Shown: one piece after another, positions 47,304 through 56,201 of the stretch
How positions within the stretch are numbered: the first letter of the stretch is position 1
Layout of the letters: the number at the start of each line of letters is the position of its first letter
Assembly: GCF_039536325.1 (NCBI RefSeq)
Contig: NZ_BAAAYO010000010.1
Span: forward strand, 992,001 to 1,056,000
Direction of reading: 5' to 3'
DNA: 64,000 nt
Source of the DNA: Paenibacillus_AB hodogayensis
GTDB lineage: Bacteria > Bacillota > Bacilli > Paenibacillales > NBRC-103111
Notes under the pieces: model-generated
What the model was told of the DNA's origin: nothing
The model's database searches: none
The model's input: the letters and a program-made list of their open reading frames with translations, nothing else
Program-made: the position numbers and the translations under genes

Positions 47304-49064
47304 TTACGTAAAGTATTCCTTCCAGCGATCGGAAACGAGTTTCACAATATCTTCGCGCGCAATGAGCTCGTCAGGGTAACCCGGCTTCATGCGGGCATCG
47401 ATGAAAATCGGCAGCTCGAAGCCTACATGGTGCTGCAGCACCCGGGTACGGGCGTACAGGTCGGTCGCCGGGTTAAAGCGGGTGAAGACCGTCCACAGAA
47501 ACGGAGTTTGCCCGTCGACGATCGCCGTATCGTCAGCCACGATAACGAGAGGCCAGCGGCTTAGCTTGTCGCCGTGACGGTCGCACAGCCTTTGCACCAG
47601 CTCGGGGTCTTCTTCATAGGATGCGCCGGATACGACCAAACAACCCGCGCAATATGGCGCAGCCGAGGAAATCCCCTCCAGATGACCCTCCGCATACGTA
47701 CGGGGAAGCTCCCGGACCGGCTCGCCGACGCCGAGCAGAACCGCTTTGCTGCCGTGGTTGAGCCGCTGCCCGGTATAGTCGAGCGTATCGTGCGACGTGT
47801 GGTTGAAGATGAACAAATCCGTAGCCGGATTAAACCGCTCCAACACCGTCGTTAGCAGTGCGGGGAAGTCGGCAAGATCGACTGAGCGGTCCGTCAATAT
47901 CAAAAATTTGGTTAGCGAAAGCTGGCCTTCCCCCAAAATGCGGAATGCCGAGCCAAGCGCTTCACGGGAATAGCTTTCCCGCACGATCGCCGCAGCCAGC
48001 GGGTGGAAGCCGGTTTCGGCATAGGTCCACAGCTGCTTGACCGCCGGCATGACGAGCGGGAAGGCGGGGGACAGCAGCCTTTGCAGAAACTCTCCCAAGT
48101 AGTAATCTTCCTGCCGCGGCTTGCCGACGACGGTAGCCGGGTAGATCGCGTCTTTGCGGTGGAACATATGCTTCACCTGGAAAACGGGGAAATCGTGCTG
48201 CAGCGAATAGTAGCCGTAGTGATCGCCGAACGGCCCCTCCGGCCTGCGTACGTGTGGAAGCACTTCGCCGCAGATGGCGAATTCCGCTTCCGCGACAAGC
48301 CGATGACCGCCGAGCGGATTGTCCGCCATCGGCAGCTTTTGACCGAGAATAAGCGAAGTCAGCAGCAATTCCGGCAAGTGCTCCGGCGCGGGCGCGATTG
48401 CCGAAGCGATCAGCGCCGGCGGGCCGCCGAGGAAGACGGTAACCGGCAAAGCGCGGTTTTGCAACTCCGCCTCATGGTAGTGGAAGCCGCCGCCCTTCTG
48501 GATTTGCCAATGCATGCCGCTCGTATGCCCGTCGAATATTTGCATCCGGTACATGCCCAGATTATGGTCCTTGCCGTCAATGTGCTCGGTATAGACGAGC
48601 GGCAACGTGACGAAAGGCCCTCCGTCCTCTTGCCAGCCCGTCAAAGCGGGCAGCTTCGATAGAGGTTCGTTGCGGTCGCATACTTCCAGCACGGGAGCCT
48701 GCGAGTGCGGTATCGTTTTCATCCCGACCTTGAGCAGATCGAATATGAGATCTTTTTCGTTCCACAGCGCCTTCGGCGTCGGAGGAATCAGCGTATCCTT
48801 GGCCGTCATCAGCCGATTCATAATCGCTTCCGGCTTCGGACCGAACGCCAAATCGACGCGGCGGGTCGTTCCGAACAGGTTCGTCGCCACCGGAAACGGG
48901 CTTCCTTTCACGTTCGTGAACAGCAAAGCGGGTCCGCCTTCCTCGATGACCCTGCGGTGGATTTCCGCAATTTCCAAATACGGATCGACCGGGGCGGATA
49001 TGACCGCGACATCCCGTTCGGCGCGAAGCGTGTCGATAAACGCGCGCAAATTGGCGAAATTCAT
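47304..49064 (-). CDS. UbiD family decarboxylase (menaquinone pathway type)
   Basis: 586-aa prenylated-FMN-dependent decarboxylase of the UbiD family. Typical blocks: GMYRMQIFDGHTSGMHWQIQKGGGFHY, RALPVTVFLGGPPALIASAIAPAPE, and EGPFGDHYGYYSLQHDFPVF with the conserved EGPFGD/H region that holds the acidic triad. Its length, over 570 aa, fits the group annotated as menaquinone biosynthesis decarboxylase (MqnL-like, acting on 6-carboxynaphthoates). MqnE at 42835 supports this. The cofactor-making UbiX (MqnM-like) enzyme is not in the window. AAGGGAG precedes the ATG. It follows ctaA on the same strand. Confidence 0.87.
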   Translation of the reverse strand: MNFANLRAFIDTLRAERDVAVISAPVDPYLEIAEIHRRVIEEGGPALLFTNVKGSPFPVATNLFGTTRRVDLAFGPKPEAIMNRLMTAKDTLIPPTPKALWNEKDLIFDLLKVGMKTIPHSQAPVLEVCDRNEPLSKLPALTGWQEDGGPFVTLPLVYTEHIDGKDHNLGMYRMQIFDGHTSGMHWQIQKGGGFHYHEAELQNRALPVTVFLGGPPALIASAIAPAPEHLPELLLTSLILGQKLPMADNPLGGHRLVAEAEFAICGEVLPHVRRPEGPFGDHYGYYSLQHDFPVFQVKHMFHRKDAIYPATVVGKPRQEDYYLGEFLQRLLSPAFPLVMPAVKQLWTYAETGFHPLAAAIVRESYSREALGSAFRILGEGQLSLTKFLILTDRSVDLADFPALLTTVLERFNPATDLFIFNHTSHDTLDYTGQRLNHGSKAVLLGVGEPVRELPRTYAEGHLEGISSAAPYCAGCLVVSGASYEEDPELVQRLCDRHGDKLSRWPLVIVADDTAIVDGQTPFLWTVFTRFNPATDLYARTRVLQHHVGFELPIFIDARMKPGYPDELIAREDIVKLVSDRWKEYFT

Positions 49065-49123
49065 GAATTTCTCCCTTCATTCCTTCAGCGGCCTTGGCCC
49101 GCAAGTTGTAAACATACCGCTCC

Positions 49124-50092
49124 TCACGCGGAACGGTTCTTGCCTCCGGTCGGCCGCACGGACCGCCAGGCCAGCACGCTCATGTAGCAAAGCACCCCGA
49201 ACAAGCCGGATATGAGCACGACGTGCACGAGCGCCGTCAACAAATACCAGTCCGAGCTCAATGTCCATACGACCGAGGCTCCGCTGAACACTTGGAGCAC
49301 CGTGAGCACCAAAGCCCATTGGGCTGCGTTGCGGAGCAAGCGCGAGCCGCCTTCCGGCCGCGAAGCTTTATAGGCGATAATAACGATAACAACTAGCAAA
49401 ATAACGGCCGCGATGCGGTGGATAAAAGCAATGCCCGTGGCTCCCGTCAGCGGCGGAACGACTTGTCCGTTGCACAACGGCCAGCCCAGACATCCTCCGG
49501 ACGACTCGGTATGCCGGACGAAGGCCCCAACATAAACGACAATGTAGCTATATACCGCGGCTCCCCAGATCCATTTGCGCATGCCGGCCGACATAACGGT
49601 GTCTGCCTCGGGCCGAGAACCGCGTGGACCGCCCGGTGCCTCCATTCCTTTGGGAACGTAAGCTCCGGTTCGCAGGCCTACGGCCAGCAGCAGCGCGGAA
49701 GAAAAAGCGAGCAGCGAGAAGCCGAAGTGAAGCGCCATTACCGCATCGGATTGCGGGAAGATGACGGCCAATGCGCCCAGAATCGCTTGTAATACGGTAA
49801 AAAACAGTGTGCCGTAAGCGAACATCAGCGCTTCTCGGCTATGCCGCAGCTTCATATATGCCCCGACGGCGGTGGCCAGCACGAACAATCCGACGATGGC
49901 GGTGACGAAACGGTGACTGTACTCGATCATCGATTCGATCGTATAGGCCGGAACGAATTTGCCGTTGCACAAAGGCCAGTCCGTCCCGCAGCCGTCGCCC
50001 GAACCCGTCTTCGTCACGAGCGCGCCCATCAGCAGGACGAGCCCCATTCCGATCGCCGCCGCAAGCGCCAATCCATACAGCCGTTTTCCCAT
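49124..50092 (-). CDS. ctaA: Heme A synthase
   Basis: 322-aa CtaA (COX15 family), which oxidises heme O to heme A for aa3-type cytochrome oxidase. Eight membrane helices are predicted, with two cysteine pairs in the outer loops: C35 and C42 (GDGCGTDWPLC) and the pair in SSGGCLGWPLC. Conserved heme-ligand histidines are in YSHRFVTAIVG, ALHFGFSLLAF, FIHRIAAVILL and ALVHVVLISG. A short extra cytoplasmic loop (PKGMEAPGGPRGSRPEAD) is unusual but harmless-looking. AAGAAGGTG precedes the start. It is first in an operon with the UbiD and HEPN genes. Confidence 0.95.
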   Translation of the reverse strand: MGKRLYGLALAAAIGMGLVLLMGALVTKTGSGDGCGTDWPLCNGKFVPAYTIESMIEYSHRFVTAIVGLFVLATAVGAYMKLRHSREALMFAYGTLFFTVLQAILGALAVIFPQSDAVMALHFGFSLLAFSSALLLAVGLRTGAYVPKGMEAPGGPRGSRPEADTVMSAGMRKWIWGAAVYSYIVVYVGAFVRHTESSGGCLGWPLCNGQVVPPLTGATGIAFIHRIAAVILLVVIVIIAYKASRPEGGSRLLRNAAQWALVLTVLQVFSGASVVWTLSSDWYLLTALVHVVLISGLFGVLCYMSVLAWRSVRPTGGKNRSA

Positions 50093-50247
50093 CTGGATGC
50101 ACCTTCTTTAAGTTTCAATCGCGTTCCGAATCAAGTCGAACATGGCGTTACCCCAATTATAGCGATAAACGCCGGGCAAATCCATTTCGGAAATGTGAAC
50201 GTCTGGTGCCCATTCCATGGCAGCCGGGGCACGGGGAAACGCGAGAA

Positions 50248-50280
50248 GTCCCGGCCGCCACATCAACGTGACGCCGGGAC
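50248..50280 (-). terminator. Hairpin between the secreted-protein gene and ctaA
   Basis: GTCCCGGC (50248-50255) pairs with GCCGGGAC (50273-50280). No T-run, so termination is uncertain. It lies 30 bp after the large secreted-protein gene. Confidence 0.45.
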
Positions 50281-50309
50281 CTCCCGCATGATGGCTTGAC
50301 TGCTTCCAT

Positions 50310-52634
50310 CTAATAATCTTGCGCAGCCGCGACGATCCGGCGCCAATACTCTTGCGACGGCGCCAGAGCAGCCAGTCGCGTCCAAGAATTTGAGTTCGGT
50401 CCCATGACCGGCATCATCCAGTAGAAATCCAATTCCGCCGAAGCGGCACCCGAGAACGCCGACGACGATTGAGCGGCAGTTACGGTCAAGGTCAGCCTTT
50501 GCGGAGCAAAAGCTACCGGATGGTCCGGAGGCGCCAATTGGAAGTATAGCTCCCATAGTCCGTCCACCGGGTTCAGTTCCAGATTTGTAATCGTGCCCGC
50601 ATAGGTAGACCCCGTAACGGTGTCGTACACCGAAGCGGAAACGGTCATATCCGACAAGCTCAGTACGACGGGAGCGGTTCCGTTCAGCACCAAATTCGCG
50701 CTAAAGCCTCCTCCGGCCCGCTCGAGGCTATCCAACGCGACGAGACTCGGTTTGTCCTGCTCAAGCGGCGGTACCGAAATCAATGCCTTTTTCTCTCCCG
50801 GCAGCAGCCGAATCGCCCAAGGAGCCGCTCTCACCGAAATGAGCAGTTGCTGAACGGAAGCCGTTCGGGGTACTGGCTCGAAGCCGATCCGTCTTTCCGC
50901 GGGATCGTAATGTACGGCTTGCAGGTTATAAGGCATACCGTTCAACGTCGCCGTTACGAGCAAATCGCTTTGCTGCACCGGCTCTCCATCATATGCCGCC
51001 GTAGGGGTATACTCCATCTGAACGGAGGAGACGCTGCCGTTCACCGGCTCCGCCGAGCGGAGCTGCCAAAGCTCGGGGCTCGATTCCTGCATCGCGTTCA
51101 CCGGTTCGTACATGACGCCCGCTTCGGCTACGTTCAACCGCATGACGTTCCAGTACCGTTCCGCTCCGCTGCCGGCCAGTGCCGTATAACTCCCGATAAG
51201 CGTTTCCCGAACCGTATGGTCCGGCTGCTCGATGCCTTCGTAGATGCGAACCTGCGCGCCGGACTCTCTCAGCCGGCCGTCCTGGCTGTATTGATGGACG
51301 AAATACGTATAAGTGCCATACACATGCCGGCTTAAGGTCATAATCGTGACCGTCTCTTCGCCGTTCGAATCGACGTCGTCGCGGTTCAGCACCGCAATTT
51401 TCTCATTGGAGCCGTTGACGGCCTCGCGCTGCCCGTAATAAACGTGAAACGCCCCTCCCTGCCCATTCGGACCGATCAAATGCGAATCCAGGTCGCGCGG
51501 ATGCTCTCCCCACGTCAGCACGATACGAATTTGTCCCGCCTCGATTTTGGCGATGGCCAGCAAGTCTACGCCGGCCGTACCGTCTCTCGATACGGTTACG
51601 TTGTACGATCTGCTTTCATATCCGGGCGAGAAGAGCGTCGCCGTATAAAGCCCCGGCGGCAGTTGAAGCGCGAACGTTCCCTCCGCCCCGGTCGTCGTCT
51701 CGCCGGCCGAAGGCCCGTCCCCGTTATTCTCCCCGGCGGAGAAACGAATCGTCGCTCCGGCGATCGGAGCATCTAACGAATCCCGAACCCGCCCCGTTAC
51801 CGACGCCATCAAGAAAGCGTCGTTCAGCCGGATGTTGGAGAATCGAACGACTTTGCCGGCAGCGTCAGCCTCGGTCAAAGCCACATATTCGTATGCGCTG
51901 GCTCCGGCAATCGGCTCCCCCGGGACGTAGGCGGCGCCGGACGCGTCGGTCCCGATAGACGGATTCGGACGATGTCCATCTGCCAAGGCATAATACAACC
52001 GTCTGCCTTCGGGCACCATGTAATCGACCCGGGTTGAGCCCGACTGCGGTCCCGGCTGCAGCAGCGCCTCCTTGATCTCGGGCGCATACCCGTCAGAGAG
52101 GGCAGGCCGGATCAGACGAAGCGCCGCTTTCAGATCGTCCTTGCGGTCTTGCTCCGTATTCGTGCGGCCGTCGCCGTTATAATCGATGACATTCGCCGGC
52201 AGCTCTCTCGCGATTGCCGAGATATCCGCAATGTCGAGCTCGCCCGGCTTGACTACGACGGGCGGCAGCCGTCTCGGCGCGCTTCGTCCCGTCCCGGAAA
52301 CGGCGACCGCCTCGAACACGTGAACGCCTGGAACAGTCCAGACGAGCGGTATCGCGTAGTTGGGTCCTTGCCCGCTTACGGAACCGATGATTTGCCCGTT
52401 TTCCGTAATCTCTATGCCTGCCCAGCCGGGAGCCGCGAGCTGGATGTATACCTTCTGCCCGGGCTTGGCGCTTGCGGCCTCTGCTGGCGACAGGACCGTT
52501 ACGGGCGAGGCTGCCTCGGCCGATACCGCCTGTCCGCCGGAGGCTGCATGCCAGACCGCGATCAGCAGAAACGTTGCCACTCCGAGCAGTAGGGGGAAGA
52601 ATTTTGTTTTGCCGACACGATGCATAGACGGCAT
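50310..52634 (-). CDS. Large secreted protein with YfaP-like domain
   Basis: 774-aa exported protein. The N-terminal hydrophobic segment FFPLLLGVATFLLIAVWHAASGGQAVSA is a signal peptide. Next come an Ig-like stretch, an EF-hand/dockerin-type motif DYNGDGRTNTEQDRKDDL (about residue 150), a carboxypeptidase-regulatory-like fold (VTGRVRDSLDAPIAGATIRFSAG...GTFALQLPPGLYTATLFSPGYES, about 275-350) and a YfaP/DUF2135-like domain (IRIVLTWGEHPRDLDSHLIGPNG...VYGTYTYFVHQYS). The rest is beta-rich with no recognised enzyme. The start at 52634 uses AAAGGG. It probably binds calcium and sits outside the cell; an adhesion or surface role is inferred. Confidence 0.78.
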   Translation of the reverse strand: MPSMHRVGKTKFFPLLLGVATFLLIAVWHAASGGQAVSAEAASPVTVLSPAEAASAKPGQKVYIQLAAPGWAGIEITENGQIIGSVSGQGPNYAIPLVWTVPGVHVFEAVAVSGTGRSAPRRLPPVVVKPGELDIADISAIARELPANVIDYNGDGRTNTEQDRKDDLKAALRLIRPALSDGYAPEIKEALLQPGPQSGSTRVDYMVPEGRRLYYALADGHRPNPSIGTDASGAAYVPGEPIAGASAYEYVALTEADAAGKVVRFSNIRLNDAFLMASVTGRVRDSLDAPIAGATIRFSAGENNGDGPSAGETTTGAEGTFALQLPPGLYTATLFSPGYESRSYNVTVSRDGTAGVDLLAIAKIEAGQIRIVLTWGEHPRDLDSHLIGPNGQGGAFHVYYGQREAVNGSNEKIAVLNRDDVDSNGEETVTIMTLSRHVYGTYTYFVHQYSQDGRLRESGAQVRIYEGIEQPDHTVRETLIGSYTALAGSGAERYWNVMRLNVAEAGVMYEPVNAMQESSPELWQLRSAEPVNGSVSSVQMEYTPTAAYDGEPVQQSDLLVTATLNGMPYNLQAVHYDPAERRIGFEPVPRTASVQQLLISVRAAPWAIRLLPGEKKALISVPPLEQDKPSLVALDSLERAGGGFSANLVLNGTAPVVLSLSDMTVSASVYDTVTGSTYAGTITNLELNPVDGLWELYFQLAPPDHPVAFAPQRLTLTVTAAQSSSAFSGAASAELDFYWMMPVMGPNSNSWTRLAALAPSQEYWRRIVAAAQDY

Positions 52635-52751
52635 GTTCACCCTTTCCAAGAAATCCTATAGGCTATTTTACCTATCGTACCATAAGGGCTACCATCTAAA
52701 CAGATCCCATCACAAAAAAATACCGTGTTTCATCCGCAACTCGCTGTACGC

Positions 52752-52785
52752 CAAAAAAACAGACCTTCCGGAACGAGAAGGTCTG
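52752..52785 (-). terminator. Terminator of the thioredoxin-like gene
   Basis: On the - strand CAGACCTT pairs with AAGGTCTG, followed by seven T residues. Confidence 0.8.
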
Positions 52786-52840
52786 CTTAAATCGCATGTT
52801 ATGGCGTATAGGGCAGAGCCGCTTGTGCCCAATGACCGGT

Positions 52841-53185
52841 TTACCGGGAAGCCGTTTTGCCCGCTTCCACGACCTGATCGAGAAACTGCTCGATTTCTTC
52901 GCGGGTTTTGCGCAACTTGCTGACGAAACGACCGATTTCCTCGCCTTTGCGGAACCCGAGAAAGCTCGGAATGCCTAATATATTGTAAGCTTCGCACAAG
53001 TCCGGAAGCTCGTCTCGGTCCAATTGGACGAACGTCAGCCGATCGGCGTAATCCTGTTCCACGCTGGGCATGAACGGTTCGATGTAATGACAGTCTTTGC
53101 ACCAGGTAGTCTTGAATACGGCAATGGTCGGCTTCTCTTGCTGAATCGTTTCATTAAATGCCTGCTCCGTGCGAATTTGTTCCAT
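52841..53185 (-). CDS. Thioredoxin family protein
   Basis: 114-aa thioredoxin-fold protein with active site W-C29-K-D-C32 (FKTTWCKDC) instead of WCGPC. The cis-Pro block GIPSFLGFRKGEEIGRFV is present. The KD dipeptide suggests a more acidic, possibly reductase-type centre like YtpP/YusE-type proteins in Bacillus. No signal peptide, so cytoplasmic. The start at 53185 is behind GGAGGTG; the longer frame upstream is not conserved-looking. Single gene with its own terminator. Confidence 0.88.
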   Translation of the reverse strand: MEQIRTEQAFNETIQQEKPTIAVFKTTWCKDCHYIEPFMPSVEQDYADRLTFVQLDRDELPDLCEAYNILGIPSFLGFRKGEEIGRFVSKLRKTREEIEQFLDQVVEAGKTASR

Positions 53186-53404
53186 GATGCAGCACCTCCG
53201 TCCGAACTCGCTTTGGCCGAGATCGGTTTTAAAGCCTGTTATAGCACGAGGGAAGCACATTGTCAATATCCGCTGCGACCGGACTGCAACCGATCTTCGA
53301 CCGAAACCTGATCCATTATTTTCATTTTACATTTACTACTAAAAGTGATATCATAAGAATATCAAAACAACATCAAACATATTCTACTCAAGGAGTGATG
53401 CGGA

Positions 53405-54244
53405 ATGAAGGAAAAACAAACATGGCACCTTAACGGATTTATCGGGCTTGTGCTTATTCTGGGCTTGACTGCATTGGCCTTATACAGCTTCGTCCAGCAG
53501 CTTTTCCTGCTTGGCATCCCTCTGGCCATCGTCGCCTTTCTGCTGCTTACTTCGATTACGGTTATTCAGCCGAACCAATCGAATGTCGTAACGTTTTTCG
53601 GCAAATACTTGGGGACGGTTCGCGAAGGCGGCTTCTGGATCGTCGTGCCGTTTAGCGGCCGGCGCAAAGTTTCCCTGCGTGTCCGCAACTTCAACAGCGT
53701 CAAGCTTAAGGTGAACGACATCGACGGCAATCCGATCGAGATCGCCGCCGTTATCGTATTCCGCGTCGTCGACACCGCCAAAGCTTTGTTCGATGTGGAA
53801 AATTACGATCAATTCGTCGAAATCCAAAGCGAAACTGCGCTGCGCCATGTGGCCAGCAAATACCCGTACGACAATCTGGACGGCACCGTTTACTCGCTGC
53901 GCGGCAATACCGAGGAAGTCGCCTCCGAGCTGGCCAAAGAGTTGCAAAGCCGCTTGTCCGTCGCAGGAGTCGAAGTGATCGAAGCTCGACTGACGCATCT
54001 GGCCTATTCCACGGAAATCGCCAGCGCCATGCTTCAACGTCAACAAGCATCCGCTATCTTGTCCGCCCGCGAGAAAATCGTCGAAGGCGCTATTGCGATG
54101 GTGCAATCGGCCATTGCCCAATTGGAGAAGGACGGGCTGGCGCTCGACCAGGAGCGCAAAGCCGCCATGATCAACAATTTACTGGTTGCCATCGTATCCG
54201 ACCGGTCCGCGCAGCCGGTTATCAACACCAGCTCGCTTTACTGA
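53405..54244 (+). CDS. SPFH/band 7 domain protein
   Basis: 279-aa membrane-anchored protein. Two hydrophobic segments (about 10-28 and 34-52) are followed by the SPFH domain (about 52-215: TVIQPNQSNVVTFFGKYLGTVREGGFWIVVPFSGRRKVSLRVRNFNSVKLKVNDIDGNPIEIAAVIVFRVVD) and a helical tail with AREKIVEGAIAMVQSAIAQLEKDG. SPFH proteins build membrane microdomains; this short type without a flotillin tail is like YdjI/stomatin relatives. AAGGAG precedes the ATG. A small ribbon-helix-helix gene begins 10 bp after the stop, so the two are made together. Confidence 0.9.
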   Translation: MKEKQTWHLNGFIGLVLILGLTALALYSFVQQLFLLGIPLAIVAFLLLTSITVIQPNQSNVVTFFGKYLGTVREGGFWIVVPFSGRRKVSLRVRNFNSVKLKVNDIDGNPIEIAAVIVFRVVDTAKALFDVENYDQFVEIQSETALRHVASKYPYDNLDGTVYSLRGNTEEVASELAKELQSRLSVAGVEVIEARLTHLAYSTEIASAMLQRQQASAILSAREKIVEGAIAMVQSAIAQLEKDGLALDQERKAAMINNLLVAIVSDRSAQPVINTSSLY

Positions 54245-54253
54245 CGAGGCCCC

Positions 54254-54496
54254 ATGTCGGCGAAAAAAAACTTTCCGCTGCGCATCGATCCGAAGCTGTA
54301 TGAAATATTGGAGCGGTGGGCGGCGGACGAATTCCGCAGCGTCAATGCGCATCTGGAATACCTGCTGCGGGATTCCGCCTACCGGGCCGGACGCCTTCCC
54401 GGCGGAAGACGGCCTCCGGGCTCCGTGGAGCCGGAAGCCGGTGATGCGGCAAACGGGACTGCCGGGTCGGAAGCTCCTCCTTCTAGTCAAGAATAA
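54254..54496 (+). CDS. Ribbon-helix-helix (Arc-like) DNA-binding protein
   Basis: 80 aa. The first 45 residues, FPLRIDPKLYEILERWAADEFRSVNAHLEYLLRDSAYRAGR, form an Arc/CopG-type ribbon-helix-helix with the strand PLRIDPKL and two helices. The tail is Pro/Gly/Glu-rich and probably disordered. It is nine bases behind the SPFH gene and clearly co-transcribed. It may regulate this operon or tether something to DNA; no toxin gene is adjacent, so a toxin-antitoxin role is not supported. Confidence 0.72.
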   Translation: MSAKKNFPLRIDPKLYEILERWAADEFRSVNAHLEYLLRDSAYRAGRLPGGRRPPGSVEPEAGDAANGTAGSEAPPSSQE

Positions 54497-54543
54497 ACAC
54501 TGACGGAAGACGGTTCGTCCGCTCTCGCCTGCTCTAATCATTA

Positions 54544-54571
54544 TTAGCGCTTGCCCTTAGGGCGGCGCTTT
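54544..54571 (+). terminator. Terminator of the SPFH operon
   Basis: AGCGC and GCCC arms pair with GGGC and GCGCT around a TTA loop, followed by TTTTT. Confidence 0.75.
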
Positions 54572-54829
54572 TTATCGTAGTCCCCTTTATGTCGTTACAC
54601 GGTCTGTTTCCACCCTTGCACGTCCCCCGATCCGGACACTTTGCGGTTCCTTCCGCTAAACCGCATGGAATATTCGTCCATTCCATATACTGTAGCAAGC
54701 AGCGCTCGCGACTCCGCAACCGCCTCCTGATCGGAGACGGGACGAACCGATGGAGCCTCCAAAAACAGGTACGCAGGAAAGCGGCGCAGACTTCTTCGAA
54801 TCGAATGGCTTGAAGCGGGAGGAAGACGG
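54572..54829. other. Gene-free leader of the DUF2515 gene
   Basis: About 258 bp. A 74-codon + frame here (54589-54813) has no ribosome site and no recognisable pattern. No clear promoter boxes were found. Confidence 0.5.
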
Positions 54830-56122
54830 ATGAACGGAACGAACCCTAAAGAACGGCACCAATGGGGAGCGATCTGGAAGCGGCTGCAGGCGGTTCCCGG
54901 CAACGTGGCCGGATACTGGTCCGGCAAGCTGTCCGGGTGGATGCTGTCTGCGAAGCTGTCCAAGACGGCCTTGCCGCTGGACATCGAGGGAGCGGAAGTA
55001 AGCCGCCTGCGCCAAGCGGCAGGGACGCTTCAGGGAGCCCAAGCGCCCAAGCTAACCGCAGAGGAACGCGCCCTCGTCGAAGCGATTCGAGACGAAACCG
55101 CGCGGCACAATCGCAATAACGTCACCCGCACGGCCGCGTATTGGCGGTTATACGAGCGCAGGCCGGAGCTGCATTGGGCGTTTCTCGCACATCTCGTCTC
55201 ACGCAACGGCGGGTGGAGCATGACGGATTTGAAGGGAGAGCTCGTGTCGAGACTGCTTGCCCGTTCCCGCTCCGAAGCAATATTCGCCTTTCTGGAGAAC
55301 GCCAATTCGCTTATTTTCCAAGACGCCTATCCCCAGCTTCTATTGTATGAAGCTTCTCTGCGACGCAGCCGGCCGCTGTTCCACCTGCTTCCCTCTTTTC
55401 ACGTATCGGCCTTTATGCGTCCCGTCTGGGAGCAGTTTTGGCGGGAGCGGCGGTCACCTCTGCTGACGGTTGCGCTTATTGTCAACGAGCAGCACTATAT
55501 CGAGAAACGGATCGTGCAAAACGAGCGGTTCCGCCGAACCGTGCTGGAAACGCCGGCCTTCCAGGCCCAGGCGCTGCTTCAGCTGAACATCGTCGTGTTC
55601 CCGTACGTTGCGGATAAGCAGCAGGACGGCTCCGAAGCCGCTCCGCCTTCCGGGGATTACCGGCTGGCCGGGCTGATTCTGGAGAACTTCTCCGATCTCC
55701 GCGAGCGCATTGAGTTCGGCAAGCGGTTGTACGCGCTTCTGTTCGCCGTCCCTTCCGTTACCTCCGGCGCCCGGTCTTTTGCCTCCTCCCGCTCGCATAC
55801 CGGATCGCGTGCAGATTACTGGCCGCATCTGTTCGCCTCCTTGAACAAATCCGTCCCGCTGGCCAAATACGCGGAGAAGCTGGACGGCGGCAAGCTGCTG
55901 CCTGACGCCGTACCCTTGTACAGCCCGAAGCTGGAGCAAGCTTGGCGCGATGTCGCCTTCGAACCGCCGGAGCGCTTCGACTGGTTCACCGGCAGCAGCG
56001 TCCCTTACCGTTTTATGAGCGGACTGAGTACCCCCCTCTCGTTCGAAATCACCCATGAATATGCGTTCGCTCTCAATAAACTGGAGCTGGCCGTGCTCGC
56101 CGGGGAACTGATGTTCGATTAA
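54830..56122 (+). CDS. DUF2515 family protein
   Basis: 430-aa protein of the DUF2515 family, found in sporulating Bacillota (B. subtilis YppC). It begins with a hydrophilic 70 residues, then a helical core: LTAEERALVEAIRDETARHNRNNVTRTAAYWRLYERRPELHWAFLAHLVSRNGGWSMTDLKGELVSRLL, followed by AYPQLLLYEASLRRSRPLFHLLPSFHVSAFMRPVW. No catalytic motif or membrane helix stands out. GGGAGG precedes the ATG. Function unknown. Confidence 0.85.
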   Translation: MNGTNPKERHQWGAIWKRLQAVPGNVAGYWSGKLSGWMLSAKLSKTALPLDIEGAEVSRLRQAAGTLQGAQAPKLTAEERALVEAIRDETARHNRNNVTRTAAYWRLYERRPELHWAFLAHLVSRNGGWSMTDLKGELVSRLLARSRSEAIFAFLENANSLIFQDAYPQLLLYEASLRRSRPLFHLLPSFHVSAFMRPVWEQFWRERRSPLLTVALIVNEQHYIEKRIVQNERFRRTVLETPAFQAQALLQLNIVVFPYVADKQQDGSEAAPPSGDYRLAGLILENFSDLRERIEFGKRLYALLFAVPSVTSGARSFASSRSHTGSRADYWPHLFASLNKSVPLAKYAEKLDGGKLLPDAVPLYSPKLEQAWRDVAFEPPERFDWFTGSSVPYRFMSGLSTPLSFEITHEYAFALNKLELAVLAGELMFD

Positions 56123-56128
56123 TGCGCA

Positions 56129-56165
56129 ACAAAGAGATACGCAAGCAACGGGCTGCGAATCTTGC
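56129..56165 (-). repeat. Short copy (C) of the conserved-loop terminator repeat
   Basis: Hairpin AGATACGC/GCGAATCT (56135-56162) with the conserved loop AGCAACGGGCTG, also seen in the two long repeats at 57747 and 59598. Only the hairpin part is present here. On the - strand it is followed by TCTCTTTG and would end transcripts from the NUDIX remnant. Confidence 0.6.
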
Positions 56166-56201
56166 ATGTTCTATTCATAAATGGATCGCTTACCCTTCCA
56201 T

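Noticed and set aside
54254..54496. Ribbon-helix-helix protein as an antitoxin
   Set aside because: No toxin gene on either side; the partner is an SPFH protein.
54589..54813. 74-codon + frame between the SPFH operon and the DUF2515 gene
   Set aside because: No ribosome site and no recognisable composition; it lies in a leader region.
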